Assembly: GCF_008014345.1 (NCBI RefSeq)
Contig: NZ_VPFL01000004.1
Coordinates: forward strand, 1-64,000
Direction of reading: 5' to 3'
Origin: Pelomicrobium methylotrophicum
GTDB lineage: Bacteria > Pseudomonadota > Gammaproteobacteria > Burkholderiales > UBA6910
DNA length: 64,000 nucleotides
Shown here: piece by piece, positions 50,469 through 60,850 of the stretch
Numbering within the stretch: the stretch's first letter is position 1
Layout of the letters: every line of letters begins with the position of its first letter
The notes under the pieces: generated by a model
Told to the model about the DNA's origin: nothing
Seen by the model: the letters and a program-made list of their open reading frames with translations, nothing else
Databases searched by the model: none
Program-made: the position numbers and the translations under genes

Positions 50469-52070
50469 CTAGACCCCTTTCCTCCTGTCCTCCCGCGGCC
50501 CGTCCCCACCCACCCCCGCCCTGGTCCGCTCCGCAAGCGTCGGCGCAACGGCCGCCACCTCGGGCACCAGACATCCAGTCAGGCAGCAGCGGCCCGGCTG
50601 GCGGTTTCTAGTGATGGTGCGCTCGGGGCTCGCCAGCACCTGCCGCTCCAGCAGCCGCTCCACCAGGTCCACCTTGTTGCCGAGCGGATAGTGACGGAAG
50701 ATTTCCATCTTCATCGCCTCCGGGGATCCGCCACCGTGCAGCGAGATGACGGAATACCAGCCCCCGGTGTACGAGGCGGTGAGGTCTTCCAGAAGGCGCG
50801 CCACCTCCATGCGTCTCTCATAAGGGATATCGGGCCGGCCCCGCAGCACCTCCGCCAGCGTTGCGGCGGTGTGCGGGTTGTGGTCCTCCTCGGGCCCGGG
50901 CAGCGCCACCACCAGCCCCCCGGAGACGTAGTGAGCCAACCGGTGCATATCGTAGATTTGGGTCGAAAGCAGCAGCTTCCCGATGTTGGCGAACACCGGC
51001 TCCGGCTCGAACGCGCCGCAGGCGTGTTGGAGGCCATAGACCGACGCCGCCACGCCGCAGGCGAAGAATCCCTCCACGATTTTAATGAGCTCCACCATCG
51101 CTTCGCGCAGGTGATGGGTCCGCTCGAGGTCGAGACCATTCGCCTCGCACATGAGGGCGCCTGCCCCGATCAGGAGGTCGCCGAACCCGGCCCGCGCGCC
51201 GATGCAGGAAAGCCGGTGGTGGGTCGCGTAGGTGCGGGTGAGATAACCGGAGTGCTCCCACTCCCCGGCCAGGAACACCCGCTCCCACGGCACACGCACG
51301 CGATCGAAATGCACCACCGCCGTGGTCTGCCCGTAGCGCCCGCTGAACTTGGCCGCCGCCTCCCCCGGGCGCCCTGCCGGCCGCGCAACCATGGTCACTC
51401 CTTCAGCGTCCACCGGCACTGCACAACAGACGGCGAAGTCGGCGTCCCGGTCGGTCATGCTCCGGCACGGCATCACCAGCAGCTCGTGGGCCAGCGGCGC
51501 GCCGGTGACGATCGCCTTCACGCCCTGGATCACGATACCGTCCGCGCGGCGCTCGACGATGCGCACGTAGCTCTGCGGCACCGGTTGCTGATGGGGGCGG
51601 AGGCTGCGGTCGCCCTTGCCGTCGGTCATGGCCACGGCACAGGTCAGGTCGCGTTGCTCCACGAAACGCAGATACTCTATGAGCCGCGGGTGGTATTCGG
51701 TGCCCCGGTCCGCGTCGATCCGATAGGTTGCCTGGAAGATGGCATTGAGGGCGTCCTGGGTGAGGTAGCGCTGCGCGCACCCCGATTCCTGGCACACCAG
51801 GCGCACCGCCTCCAGCTTGTTGAGCAGATCCGCGCCGCAGCGGTTGATGTGGAGGAAGCGGTTGACGGTGCACCCGGTCAACGCCTGCTGCGCGGTCATG
51901 ACCGGCTGAAGCTGTTTCCTGAGCGCGAAGTCATAGGTCACGCCGATGGCGTTGAGCGCCGGCATCAGCAGGGGCTCGTCGGGAACGCTTTCCACTCGCC
52001 GGCCGTTGATGAACACCCGGGGCTTGTACTGCCGCAGGGACTCCCGGTACTCGGCGGCGGACATCAGCAT
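50469..52070 (-). CDS. HpaB/AbfD-family flavoprotein
   Basis: A 533-residue member of the 4-hydroxyphenylacetate 3-hydroxylase / 4-hydroxybutyryl-CoA dehydratase family, starting [19 protein letters not shown]. It looks closest to AbfD over its length ([23 protein letters not shown]), yet of the four AbfD cluster ligands only the first Cys and the His appear kept: the second Cys aligns with Tyr (CAQRYL) and the last with Ala (HRLSCIGA). It may thus be an FAD enzyme without a cluster. The C-terminus has an extra 40-residue tail with CCLTGC. Divergent from a TetR gene that probably controls it. Confidence 0.8.
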   Translation of the reverse strand: MLMSAAEYRESLRQYKPRVFINGRRVESVPDEPLLMPALNAIGVTYDFALRKQLQPVMTAQQALTGCTVNRFLHINRCGADLLNKLEAVRLVCQESGCAQRYLTQDALNAIFQATYRIDADRGTEYHPRLIEYLRFVEQRDLTCAVAMTDGKGDRSLRPHQQPVPQSYVRIVERRADGIVIQGVKAIVTGAPLAHELLVMPCRSMTDRDADFAVCCAVPVDAEGVTMVARPAGRPGEAAAKFSGRYGQTTAVVHFDRVRVPWERVFLAGEWEHSGYLTRTYATHHRLSCIGARAGFGDLLIGAGALMCEANGLDLERTHHLREAMVELIKIVEGFFACGVAASVYGLQHACGAFEPEPVFANIGKLLLSTQIYDMHRLAHYVSGGLVVALPGPEEDHNPHTAATLAEVLRGRPDIPYERRMEVARLLEDLTASYTGGWYSVISLHGGGSPEAMKMEIFRHYPLGNKVDLVERLLERQVLASPERTITRNRQPGRCCLTGCLVPEVAAVAPTLAERTRAGVGGDGPREDRRKGV

Positions 52071-52188
52071 GGCGTCACCTCCCGCTTTATTGAGTTAAAT
52101 ATAAAAATTTAAACAATGTTCAATTATTTGACTAGGACTTGCATGTGTCAAGATTCTCTTGGCAACCAGCGTTCCATCGGACAAGCCC

Positions 52189-52857
52189 ATGCACAAAAAG
52201 CAAAGTGAACCCCGCTCCGTGGTACGGAAGCGCGCGGTGACCGAGCTCAAGCGCTCCCTGATCCTGGAGGCCGCGCGCGTGGTTTTCGAGCGGGAAGGGC
52301 TTGCCCGCGCCAACATTCGCCAAATCGCGGCACAGGCCGGGTACACGCCCGGGGCCATCTATTTCCATTATGCGTCCAAGGAGGAAATCTACGCGGAGCT
52401 GCTCGCCCAGTCCCTGGACAGGCTGCACCAACACACTCGCCAATCGAGGGACCTCCATCGAGCCCCCGGCGAGCGGCTCCGGGCGGCGGCGCTCGCCTTC
52501 TTCGACTACTACGCCACCCACCCCCGCGAGCTGGAAATGGGCTTCTACCTCTTCGGCGGCATTCGACCCGTGGGCCTCACGCCGGAACTGGACGCCCGCC
52601 TCAACGCGCAACTGCGCGCGGCCCTCGCGCTGATCGAGGCAACGATCGTCGAGTGCGGAGCCACTCCCTCGGTTGCGGCGCGGGAAACTGCATCGCTGTT
52701 CGCCCATGCGGTTGGGCTCCTGATCCTGGAGCAGACCAAGCGGGTCCGCTTGTTCAGGGTGGAAGCTCGGTCCTTGTTCCTGTCCTACGTGGAGGCGCTT
52801 GTCGAGCGGCTTCGAGAGGCTAATAAAAGGCCGCCGAAACGCCGCCAGCCCCCGTAA
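52189..52857 (+). CDS. TetR-family transcriptional regulator
   Basis: A 222-residue repressor. The N-terminal helix-turn-helix (about 20-65) reads LILEAARVVFEREG...IRQIAAQAGYTPGAIYFHYASKEEIY, typical of TetR; the rest is the helical ligand domain. The ATG at MHKKQSEPRS was chosen; a TTG ten codons upstream is open. It is divergent from the HpaB/AbfD-like gene across 118 AT-rich bases, the normal place for its operator, although no strong palindrome was found there. Confidence 0.9.
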   Translation: MHKKQSEPRSVVRKRAVTELKRSLILEAARVVFEREGLARANIRQIAAQAGYTPGAIYFHYASKEEIYAELLAQSLDRLHQHTRQSRDLHRAPGERLRAAALAFFDYYATHPRELEMGFYLFGGIRPVGLTPELDARLNAQLRAALALIEATIVECGATPSVAARETASLFAHAVGLLILEQTKRVRLFRVEARSLFLSYVEALVERLREANKRPPKRRQPP

Positions 52858-52872
52858 AAGCCAGACCCCGAG

Positions 52873-52906
52873 CCCGGCGCCGACGCTTGGAACCATAGGC
52901 GCCGGG
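52873..52906. terminator. Stem-loop between convergent tetR and spoVR
   Basis: Perfect 9-bp GC arms CCCGGCGCC and GGCGCCGGG surround 16 bases between two convergent genes. No clean T-run follows on either strand. Confidence 0.4.
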
Positions 52907-52945
52907 TTACGCTTGTCTTTGCGCGCCTTACCCCTCCAACGGACC

Positions 52946-54310
52946 CTAGCCGGCGGTGAGCTCCTTGGGCCGGCCGCGCTCATCCACGGTGTGGAGGACC
53001 ACGGGCCGACGCCAGACGCGATGCAGGTACTGCAGCACCTTTCGGGCCCGCTCCAGGTCTAGGCCTCGTCCGTCGATATCATGGTCGTGGGTAAGCTCCA
53101 GCGTCCCGTCCACGTGCACGTGGGTGACGTGCACCGACGGGGCGCCGAAATTGAACTTCGGCGCCAGCAGCTTCTCCCGCAGGCTGTCGATGTCTCCCCG
53201 CTCCACGCGGATGTCGCCGCTGGGCATCGCTGCGTACTCGAACAGGTGCAGCTCTTCCGCCAGCTCTTCGGTGAGATAGTTGCGCACGAAGCTGAAGTCG
53301 TCGTCCTCCTGCATGATTCTGCGCGCGCCCGCGATGTCGCGCTCGGCCACGATGCTCTCCCACATCTTGAAGCCGAGATGGTACGGGTTGATAGTGAGGG
53401 CGATCTCCCGATCGCCCGCGTAGGGCCGTACCACGTCCGAGTGGGCCTTGATCGCGTCCAGGTAGACCTGCTGCGGCAGGAAGTCAGCCTTTCGCAGGAG
53501 CCGCGCGTGCCAGAAGCTTGCCCAGCCTTCGTTCATGATCTGACAGGCGAAGACGGGATAGAAGTAAAAGGACTCTTCGCGCACGGCGAGGAAGATGTCG
53601 CGCTCCCAGCCCTCCAGCTCCGGCGCGTAGTGGGCAATGAACCACAGCAGGTCATGCTCCGGTGCCGGAGGAACGGGAGCCCGCTTGCGTTCCTTGGGCG
53701 CCGCTTTCAGCCCCCGTTCCCCGGTAAGCTTTTCGTAGCGGGTCATGAATTGCCCCGGCAGCGGTTGGGGCTTTTCCGGCAGGTATTCCGGGTAGCGCGC
53801 CCGTCGCAGGCCTTGGTGGACATCCACGTACTGCTCCAAGGCGAGGGCCGCGTCCAGGATAGCCTCCACGCGGGCCTCACCGTAGGCTTCGATCGCGTCA
53901 GTGATCTGCCGCGCATGGGCCGCGGCCTGCTCGACGATGTGATAGCCCACTTCGTCCTGGATCTTCCTGAACAACAGGTTGTTTTTGGCGAAGTCGGCGT
54001 GGCCCAGGACATGGGCCATCACCAGCGTGTTTTCTTCCACGCTGTTGCGGCTCGCCAGGTAGGCCCGGTTGGGTTTGCCGGGAAAGACCACTTCGAACAG
54101 CCGGGAGTGTCCCATGCGGTGCTGCACGAACTGGTAGATGTAGCGCACGCCGAAGGACCAGTGAGGCATGCGCACCGGCAAGCCGTAGACGGCCACCTCG
54201 GTCATGAAGCTGTCCGGGACCTCCTCGAAGCTGACCGGGTCATAGTCCAGCCCCTCCTCGCGGGCCAGCTCTTCGAGCTTCGCTGCGTAAGCGGAAAGAA
54301 GATCGTCCAT
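52946..54310 (-). CDS. SpoVR family protein
   Basis: Cytoplasmic protein of 454 residues of the SpoVR/YcgB family, found with PrkA and YeaH-type proteins in many bacteria and linked to sporulation in Bacillus and to stress in Gram-negatives. Family segments MGHSRLFEVVFPG, VLGHADFAKNN and YHLGFKMWESI are present. Biochemical function is unknown. It is the third gene of prkA - yeaH - spoVR, ten bases after yeaH. Confidence 0.92.
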   Translation of the reverse strand: MDDLLSAYAAKLEELAREEGLDYDPVSFEEVPDSFMTEVAVYGLPVRMPHWSFGVRYIYQFVQHRMGHSRLFEVVFPGKPNRAYLASRNSVEENTLVMAHVLGHADFAKNNLLFRKIQDEVGYHIVEQAAAHARQITDAIEAYGEARVEAILDAALALEQYVDVHQGLRRARYPEYLPEKPQPLPGQFMTRYEKLTGERGLKAAPKERKRAPVPPAPEHDLLWFIAHYAPELEGWERDIFLAVREESFYFYPVFACQIMNEGWASFWHARLLRKADFLPQQVYLDAIKAHSDVVRPYAGDREIALTINPYHLGFKMWESIVAERDIAGARRIMQEDDDFSFVRNYLTEELAEELHLFEYAAMPSGDIRVERGDIDSLREKLLAPKFNFGAPSVHVTHVHVDGTLELTHDHDIDGRGLDLERARKVLQYLHRVWRRPVVLHTVDERGRPKELTAG

Positions 54311-54319
54311 GGGCTGCGC

Positions 54320-55504
54320 CTACGCCGCCTGCTCCTGCGCCCGCTCGCGGAAAAAAGCGCGGATCGCGTCCCAGACCATCGTCTCCTCGGACAGGGGATA
54401 GACGCCCACAGGCGCGTTGGCCTGCTGCAGCTCGCGGAAGATGTGGGCCATTTCGGAAGTCTCCCGGCCTCCGTCGGCGGACCCGATCTCGACGAATCCC
54501 ATGTAGTTCGAGAGCTTGCCCAGTCGGCTGAGGGCCGCTGAGGCAGCTTCCCGGTCCTGCACGAAGTTCTGCCCATCCGAGGCGTAGAACACGTAGATGT
54601 TGTAGCGCGAGGGCCGAAACTGCTCGTCGATTCGCGCGAGCACCCGGTTGAACGCCGTGGAGGCCACCGTGCCGCCCGTGCCGCGCACTTCGAAGAACTG
54701 CTGCTCGTCGAACTCCCAGGCGTTCTCGGTGTGGGCGATGAACACGGTGCTAATGTGCCGGTACTGGCGCCTTAGGCCCTGTACCACCCAGAAGAAGAAG
54801 GTCTTGGCGAGCTGGCGGTCGCGGCTGCCCATGCTGGCGGAGACGTCCATCACGAAGAACACCACCGCCTCCGAGGCCGGACGCTCGCGCTTGATGAGCT
54901 GGCGATAGCGCAAATCGTTGTCGTGAAAGGCCGGCCCGCCCTTCAGGATGTTGCGGCGCTTGATGGCCTCCTTGAGGGAGCGCCGGCGGTCCAGCCGCGA
55001 CCGCGCACCGCGCTTGTCCCATCCCTCGCGGATGTAGTCGGTCTGCTCGACCGACCCCGCCTTGGCGGTCAGGTTGGGCAGCTCCAGCTCCTCCCACAGC
55101 CAGTCGACGATGTCGTCGACGGTGAGCTCCAGGACGAACTGGATTTCGCCGCGGTTGTTGCCGCCGGTGCCCGGCCCCCGGTCGTCGCCGGCGCCCCGCC
55201 CCCGTCGCAGCACGTCTCCCGGCTTCACATCCCCCTGGCCGACGCCCGAGTGCTCCCCGTGCTCGGCCAGGCGAAAACGGTAGTGCTCCAGCAGCCTGAC
55301 CGGCACCTGCACCCGCCGGTTGCCGTCGGTGCCCAGGATGTCCGCCTGGGAGATGAGATCCGGCAGGTTGGCTCGCACCGCCTCCCGCACCTTCTCGTTA
55401 TGGCGCAACCAGTCGCGCGCCCCGCGGGAGAAGAGGTCATACCAGGAGCCGCCGCTCCTGCGCTCGCTGGGGAAAGTCGGGTCTGTGCGGCTGGTGTTCG
55501 TCAT
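54320..55504 (-). CDS. YeaH-like DUF444 protein (VWA-like)
   Basis: A 394-residue protein of the YeaH/YhbH family. The C-terminal half holds a von Willebrand A-like domain with the metal-binding FFVMDVSASMGS near residue 240. The N-terminal half is charged, with a Gly/Arg-rich stretch (RRGRGAGDDRGPGTGG). E. coli YeaH is coexpressed with the kinase YeaG in nitrogen starvation and stationary phase. It lies between prkA and spoVR with short spacers, so one operon is likely. Confidence 0.92.
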   Translation of the reverse strand: MTNTSRTDPTFPSERRSGGSWYDLFSRGARDWLRHNEKVREAVRANLPDLISQADILGTDGNRRVQVPVRLLEHYRFRLAEHGEHSGVGQGDVKPGDVLRRGRGAGDDRGPGTGGNNRGEIQFVLELTVDDIVDWLWEELELPNLTAKAGSVEQTDYIREGWDKRGARSRLDRRRSLKEAIKRRNILKGGPAFHDNDLRYRQLIKRERPASEAVVFFVMDVSASMGSRDRQLAKTFFFWVVQGLRRQYRHISTVFIAHTENAWEFDEQQFFEVRGTGGTVASTAFNRVLARIDEQFRPSRYNIYVFYASDGQNFVQDREAASAALSRLGKLSNYMGFVEIGSADGGRETSEMAHIFRELQQANAPVGVYPLSEETMVWDAIRAFFRERAQEQAA

Positions 55505-55543
55505 GCTTGGGCGCTCGCGTGATGGTGAGCCCCGCCGACGGGC

Positions 55544-57478
55544 TCACTCCTGGGACAACAGGGTTGTCACGTAATTCATCGCTTCCTTTGCGCTGTGCTC
55601 ATCATAACCGTAATGCTTGACCAGCCTCTCCTGCACCGCGGAAATCTTTTTCTGGGCTTCTTCGTCCGGCCGTGCTGCCGAGGTGACCAGCCGTAGGACG
55701 TCCCGGCGCTCCTCGAAGAGGTACTGCTCGATGGCGTCGTGGAGACGGGAATGGCTGTCGAGCGTGAACTTCTGCCCTGCTTTGTACGCCACCATGGCCT
55801 TGCGCACCACCTCCTGCCGGAACGATTCCTTGCCTGAGTCCGAGATCTTGATTTTCTCCTCCACGGAGCGGAGGAAGCGCTCGTCGGGGGGACGGCTTTC
55901 GCCGGTGATGGGGTCGATGACCTCGCGCCGGTCCAGGGAGGCCTCCACCTCGTCCAAGTACTTGTCCAAGAGCTGCTGGGCCTCCTCCTCGAACGAGGTG
56001 AACAGCGCCTTATGGACGTCCTCCTTGACCCAGCGGTTGTAGAAGTCCTTGCGGGTGACCACCAGGTAGTCCATCCACTGCCGCTTCTGATGGGCGTCCA
56101 TGCGGGCGTCGGACTCAATGGCGTCCTTCAGGGCAAGCAGCACCTCCATGCTGGTCAGGCTCGAGGTCTCGCTGCGCGTGATGGCGTTGGACAAGGCATT
56201 GATCACGAACCGGGGGCTCGCCCCGGACAGTCCTTCGTCCGGGTGCTCGGCCCGGACGCGCTCCACCTCGGCCTCCGGAAAGCCATCCACGTCCTCGCCG
56301 GCGTACAGACGCACCTTCTTCGACATGTCGAGGTCGTCCCGGGCTGATTTCTTGAGCCGGGTGAGGATGGCAAACACCGCCGCCACCTTCAGCGCGTGCG
56401 GGTCCAGGTGCACGTCCCGGAACGTTTTGGCCGCCGACACCAGCTTGCCGTAAATCCTCGCCTCGTCCAGGTACGAAAGCGTGTAGGGGATCTTGACGAT
56501 GACCATCCGGTCCAACAGCGCCTCGTTTTCCTTTTCCTGCAAGAACTTGTGGAATTCGGCGAGGTTGGTATGGGCGACGATGGTCTCATCCAGGTAAATC
56601 AAGGGGAAGCGCGACACCTTCACGTTCTTCTCCTGGGTGAGCGTGAGCAGGACGTAGAGAAACTCCCGCTTCACCTTCAGGATCTCGATCATTTCCAGCA
56701 GGCCCCGGCTGGCCGAGTACAGGGCGCCAGACCAAGACCAGGCCCGGGGGTCCCCCTCGTCGCCGATTTCGGCCACCTTGGACAGGTTCACCGACCCCAC
56801 CAAGTCCGCGATGTCGGCGGTACTGGGGTCGTGCGGGGCGTAAGTGCCCACGCCAGAGCGGGCTGCCTCGGAAATGAATATCCGGCGGACGGGGAACTGC
56901 ATGAAGTCCCCGCCGAACTCGGTCTCCAGGCGGACCCGGCAGAAGGGACAAAGCTCTCCCTGGATCTCCACGCCGTAGGTCTCGCGAACCTGGGCCCGGA
57001 GGGTATGGGGAATGAGGTGCAGCGGCGACTCGTTGACCGGGCAGCCGGCGATCGCGTAAAGGGCCCCCTCGTCGGTGCGGCTGTATTCCTCCAGCCCCTG
57101 CTTGAGCAGGATCACCAGCGTCGACTTGCCGCCAGAGGGAGGGCCGAGGAGCAGCAGTAGCCGGCGCCCCACGTCGGAGCCGGCGCTCGCCGCCTTGAAG
57201 TACTCCGTGACGCGAGTCAACGCTCCGTCGATACCGAACAGCTCCCGGGCAAAGAGGGCTGTCACCGATTTCTTTTCGCCGTCGCCCTGCTTCTGCGCGT
57301 ACCAGCGGAGCATATCCCAAATGTATTCATGGCTCAGACGGCTATGGCGTTGAGGCGCCTGCGGAATGATCTGTTCGATGAACTCCTTGAATGTCCCAGA
57401 CCAGTGTTGCACATTATGCTGCCGCGCGAAGGCGGTCAGCGACTCGACGAGGCTGTTGCCTGGTTTCTGTTCGGTCAT
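55544..57478 (-). CDS. PrkA/YeaG-type serine protein kinase (AAA+)
   Basis: A 644-residue protein with a PrkA AAA+ domain (Walker A GPPSGGKSTLV near residue 107) and a C-terminal PrkA domain; PrkA of Bacillus has protein kinase or protease activity and E. coli YeaG acts in stress survival. The ATG at MTEQKPGNS was chosen over a GTG eight codons upstream. Gene order prkA - yeaH - spoVR is preserved as in many proteobacteria. In relatives it is often sigma-S or sigma-54 dependent; no clear promoter was seen here. Confidence 0.93.
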   Translation of the reverse strand: MTEQKPGNSLVESLTAFARQHNVQHWSGTFKEFIEQIIPQAPQRHSRLSHEYIWDMLRWYAQKQGDGEKKSVTALFARELFGIDGALTRVTEYFKAASAGSDVGRRLLLLLGPPSGGKSTLVILLKQGLEEYSRTDEGALYAIAGCPVNESPLHLIPHTLRAQVRETYGVEIQGELCPFCRVRLETEFGGDFMQFPVRRIFISEAARSGVGTYAPHDPSTADIADLVGSVNLSKVAEIGDEGDPRAWSWSGALYSASRGLLEMIEILKVKREFLYVLLTLTQEKNVKVSRFPLIYLDETIVAHTNLAEFHKFLQEKENEALLDRMVIVKIPYTLSYLDEARIYGKLVSAAKTFRDVHLDPHALKVAAVFAILTRLKKSARDDLDMSKKVRLYAGEDVDGFPEAEVERVRAEHPDEGLSGASPRFVINALSNAITRSETSSLTSMEVLLALKDAIESDARMDAHQKRQWMDYLVVTRKDFYNRWVKEDVHKALFTSFEEEAQQLLDKYLDEVEASLDRREVIDPITGESRPPDERFLRSVEEKIKISDSGKESFRQEVVRKAMVAYKAGQKFTLDSHSRLHDAIEQYLFEERRDVLRLVTSAARPDEEAQKKISAVQERLVKHYGYDEHSAKEAMNYVTTLLSQE

Positions 57479-57502
57479 ATCTCGTACCACGTTGGGGGCC
57501 AC

Positions 57503-58033
57503 CTACTCCCAGTCTAGACGACGCGCCGCAAGAAGTAGGGCTCATCCGCCCTATTACTATTTTATTTAACCTCCTTTTAGACGCCCGTGGCGACTGAAAC
57601 GTTCTGATCTGTGTCGCGTTTTCGTCGCCGCTACCCCCTGCTGGGCGCCGCTCCGATGCCACGTTCCGTGACCTCCCCGCCTTCCCGCCGGTCCGAGCGG
57701 CCATCCGCGCCTGAAGGCGCCTTTAGACCGGACTGCAGTCGCCGAAGTGCCTCCCTCTCGTGCGCCTCGTCTTGGGCAAACGTTGCAAAGTGCCCATCGG
57801 TTGACTGCATCAGCGGGCTGTTCCCCAGACCGTGCAGGATCGCCCTGCTCTCTCCTCTGGCGCCGCTGCTCGCGCGAAGCGCGCAGCCCTGTGCCCTGAA
57901 GGGCCACGGCATGCGCACCGGCACCGGGCATGGGCTCGGCTCAAGCACTGGGGTACCATGCGCTTTTTAAGCTGGGCGGATCATCGGGGCCGCCCGCTGA
58001 ATACGAAGTTAGTTCGACACGGAGGATCGATCC
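57503..58033. other. Intergenic region between prkA and the SDR gene
   Basis: About 530 bases without a supportable gene. Short open frames exist on both strands but are Arg/Pro/Ser-rich and lack ribosome sites. An isolated strong Shine-Dalgarno-like AAAAGGAGG lies on the minus strand near position 57575 with no start codon at a useful distance. Promoters for the two divergent genes must lie here. Confidence 0.6.
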
Positions 58034-58792
58034 ATGCGTTCGCACAACAAGGTCGCGGTGGTGACCGGCGCCGGCACCGGCATCGGAAAAGCGGTGGCCC
58101 TGGCGCTTTTGCGCGACGGCTACTGCGTCGCGCTGGCAGGGCGCCGCCGGGAGCCCCTTGAGCAGACCGCTTCCGAAGCCGGCCCTGCCGCTAGCAGAGC
58201 CCTCGTGGTGCCGACGGACGTGAGCGACCCGTCGTCCGTGCGCAACCTGTTCGCGCGAACCAAGGAAGCCTTTGGGCGGCTGGACCTGCTGTTCAACAAC
58301 GCCGGCATCTTCGTGCCCGGGGCGTCGTTGGAGGACGTGCCCTTCGAGCACTGGAAAGCCTCGCTGGACGTCAACCTGACCGGCGCGTTCCTTTGCACCC
58401 AAGAGGCGTTCAAGATCATGAAAAGCCAGAACCCGCGGGGCGGCCGCATCATCAACAATGGCTCCATTTCGGCCCACGCGCCCCGACCTCATTCGGTCGC
58501 CTACACCGCCACCAAGCACGCCATCACGGGTCTTACCAAGTCAACTTCGCTCGACGGCCGAAAATACGACATCGCCTGCGGCCAGATCGACATTGGCAAC
58601 GCCGCCACTGAGATGGCGGCCAAGTTCGCCCAGGGCGCGCTGCAGGCGGACGGCTCCATCAAGCCCGAGCCGCTGATTGACCTCGCCCACGTGGCGAGCG
58701 CCGTGCTCTACATGGCGAACTTGCCGCTCGAGGCCAACGTGCAATTCATGACCGTCATGGCCACCAAGATGCCGTTCATCGGGCGGGGGTAA
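58034..58792 (+). CDS. Short-chain dehydrogenase/reductase
   Basis: Classical SDR of 252 residues: NAD(P)-binding [10 protein letters not shown] (about 11-20), NNAG in LLFNNAGIF, catalytic Ser in NNGSIS and the YTATKHA motif (YxxxK). A good GGAGGATCG site precedes the ATG. The substrate is not predictable. It converges on a broken regulator gene. Confidence 0.93.
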   Translation: MRSHNKVAVVTGAGTGIGKAVALALLRDGYCVALAGRRREPLEQTASEAGPAASRALVVPTDVSDPSSVRNLFARTKEAFGRLDLLFNNAGIFVPGASLEDVPFEHWKASLDVNLTGAFLCTQEAFKIMKSQNPRGGRIINNGSISAHAPRPHSVAYTATKHAITGLTKSTSLDGRKYDIACGQIDIGNAATEMAAKFAQGALQADGSIKPEPLIDLAHVASAVLYMANLPLEANVQFMTVMATKMPFIGRG

Positions 58793-58804
58793 TCGTCCGC
58801 GCCA

Positions 58805-59035
58805 TCAGCGCGGGTCGATGGGGCGGATCCCCTTGAGCGTGCGCGCGCATTGCGAGCGGATGATCTCGACGAAGTCCTTCACGTATGCCCGCTCTGCCAG
58901 GGACTTCGGCACGCAGGCGTAGAGGCCGCTCCAGAGGCCGCGAGCCCCGATGCGGCGCGCAGTCACGCAGTTGTACTCCACGTGGCTGGTGATTCCCCAG
59001 CTCGGCAACGCCGCCACGCCTGGAGGCACACCCAT
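58805..59035 (-). pseudogene. C-terminal fragment of a MetR-like LysR regulator
   Basis: An open stretch of 76 codons whose product reads like the end of a LysR-type effector domain: [40 protein letters not shown] and a normal stop. The pattern (ALP-W, then LW--LYA) is close to the C-terminus of MetR. The helix-turn-helix and most of the effector domain are missing, because the upstream side is taken up by the end of ettA. It seems to be the remnant of a regulator cut by a rearrangement, though expression as a short protein cannot be ruled out. Confidence 0.6.
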
Positions 59036-59061
59036 GACGACAGCCGCTCGCCCGAGGAAAC

Positions 59062-60735
59062 TCAAGCCATCAGCGGCTTGTACTTGATGCGGTGCGGCCG
59101 GTCGGCCTCGTCGCCCAGCCGCCGGCGCCGGTCCTCCAGGTAGTCGGCATAGTTGCCTTCGAACCACACCACTTGGCTGTCGCCCTCGAAGGCGAGAATG
59201 TGGGTGGCGATGCGGTCCAGGAACCAGCGGTCGTGGGAGATCACCACCGCGCACCCCGGGAAGTCAAGCAGCGCCTGCTCCAACGCCCGGAGCGTCTCCA
59301 CGTCCAAATCGTTGGTGGGCTCGTCCAGGAGCAGCACGTTACCGCCGCTTTTGAGCAGCTTCGCCAGATACAGCCGGTTACGCTCGCCGCCGGAGAGTTC
59401 CCCGACCCGCTTCTGCTGGTCCGGACCCCTGAAGTTGAAGCGGCCCACGTACGCCCGGCTCGGGATCTGGTAGCTGCCCACCTGGATAATGTCGAGCCCA
59501 TCGGAGACTTCTTCCCACACGGTCTTGTCCGGGTCCAGCGTATCGCGGGTCTGGTCGACATACGCGAGCTTCACCGTTTCGCCGATGCGCAGCACTCCGC
59601 CATCGGGCTGCTCCTGCCCCACCAGGATGCGGAACAGGGTCGTCTTGCCCGCGCCGTTCGGCCCGATCACCCCCACGATGCCCCCTGGCGGAAGGCGAAA
59701 GCTTAAGTTCTCGAACAGCAGCCGCCCGCCGTAAGATTTCCTCAAGTTCTCCGCCTCGATCACCAGGTCGCCGAGCCGCGGGCCCGGCGGGATGTAGATC
59801 TCGTTAGTCTCGTTGCGCTTCTGGTATTCCTGGGATTGCAGCTCATGGAAGCGGGCAAGCCGCGCCTTGCTCTTGGCGTGCCGGCCTTTGGGATTGGCGC
59901 GCACCCATTCCAGTTCCGCCTGCATCGCCTTGATGCGGGCCGATTCCTGCCTCGCCTCGATCTCCAGGCGCTTCTCCTTCTGCTCAAGCCAGGACGAGTA
60001 GTTCCCTTGCCAAGGAATGCCGTGGCCCCGGTCCAGCTCCAGGATCCATCCGGCCACGTTGTCCAGGAAATAACGATCATGGGTTACCGCAATTACCGTA
60101 CCGGGGTAACGCTCCAGGTACTGCTCCAGCCATTGTACCGACAGCGCGTCCAGGTGGTTGGTAGGCTCGTCGAGCAGCAGCATGTCCGGCTGCGACAGGA
60201 GCAGCCGGCACAGCGCCACCCGTCGCCGCTCGCCTCCGGAAAGCTTCGTCACGTCCGCATCCCACGGCGGAAGGCGCAGGGCGTCTGCCGCAATCTCCAG
60301 GCGCCGCTCCACCTCCCAGCCCTGCACTGCGTCGATCTTGTTCTGCAGCTCGCCCTGCTCTTCCAGCAACCTGGCCATCTCCTCGTCGTCCAGGTCTTCA
60401 GCGAAGCGCTCCGAAATCTGGTTGAAGCGGTGGATCAGCGCCAGGGTGTCGGCGATGCCCTCTTCCACGTTCCCGCGGACGTTTTTACTGGGATCAAGAC
60501 GGGGCTCCTGAGGCAGATAGCCGATCCTGATCCCCGGCATGGGAATCGCCTCTCCCTCGTACTCCTTGTCCACTCCAGCCATGATCTTCAGCAGGCTAGA
60601 CTTCCCAGCGCCGTTCAGGCCCAGGACCCCGATCTTGGCGCCGGGAAAGAAGGACAGGGAGATGTCCTTGAGGATGACCCGCTTGGGCGGGACAACCTTG
60701 CTTACCCGCTGCATGGTATAGACGTACTGAGTCAT
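59062..60735 (-). CDS. ettA: Energy-dependent translational throttle protein EttA (ABC-F)
   Basis: Ribosome-binding ABC-F ATPase of about 557 residues, the size of E. coli EttA. It has two ABC domains: Walker [10 protein letters not shown] with signature [16 protein letters not shown], and GPNGAGKTT with [15 protein letters not shown], joined by a charged linker. [19 protein letters not shown] is the typical EttA N-terminus, so I chose that ATG over a GTG three codons earlier. EttA gates the first peptide bonds according to ATP level. Confidence 0.95.
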   Translation of the reverse strand: MTQYVYTMQRVSKVVPPKRVILKDISLSFFPGAKIGVLGLNGAGKSSLLKIMAGVDKEYEGEAIPMPGIRIGYLPQEPRLDPSKNVRGNVEEGIADTLALIHRFNQISERFAEDLDDEEMARLLEEQGELQNKIDAVQGWEVERRLEIAADALRLPPWDADVTKLSGGERRRVALCRLLLSQPDMLLLDEPTNHLDALSVQWLEQYLERYPGTVIAVTHDRYFLDNVAGWILELDRGHGIPWQGNYSSWLEQKEKRLEIEARQESARIKAMQAELEWVRANPKGRHAKSKARLARFHELQSQEYQKRNETNEIYIPPGPRLGDLVIEAENLRKSYGGRLLFENLSFRLPPGGIVGVIGPNGAGKTTLFRILVGQEQPDGGVLRIGETVKLAYVDQTRDTLDPDKTVWEEVSDGLDIIQVGSYQIPSRAYVGRFNFRGPDQQKRVGELSGGERNRLYLAKLLKSGGNVLLLDEPTNDLDVETLRALEQALLDFPGCAVVISHDRWFLDRIATHILAFEGDSQVVWFEGNYADYLEDRRRRLGDEADRPHRIKYKPLMA

Positions 60736-60774
60736 AGAGCTCACTTACGCGCATGAAAAAACGAAATTATGAGA

Positions 60775-60801
60775 GAAAAAGGCGACCGGGTGCACCGCCT
60801 T
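60775..60801 (-). terminator. Intrinsic terminator after corA
   Basis: AAGGCG and CGCCTT pair around an 11-base loop and are followed by TTTCTC on the minus strand, about 50 bases after the corA stop. It separates corA from ettA. Confidence 0.6.
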
Positions 60802-60850
60802 GCCATCCCGGTAAAAGGGCCATTTCAACCGCGGGCTCGCCTGGTTCCTG

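Noticed and set aside
50469-52070. Calling the flavoprotein 4-hydroxybutyryl-CoA dehydratase
   Set aside because: Two Fe-S ligands are missing and there is no 4-hydroxybutyrate pathway context, so only the family name is justified.
57611-57970. A 119-codon frame in the prkA-SDR gap
   Set aside because: Composition is Arg/Pro/Ser-rich, there is no ribosome site, and it resembles no family known to me.
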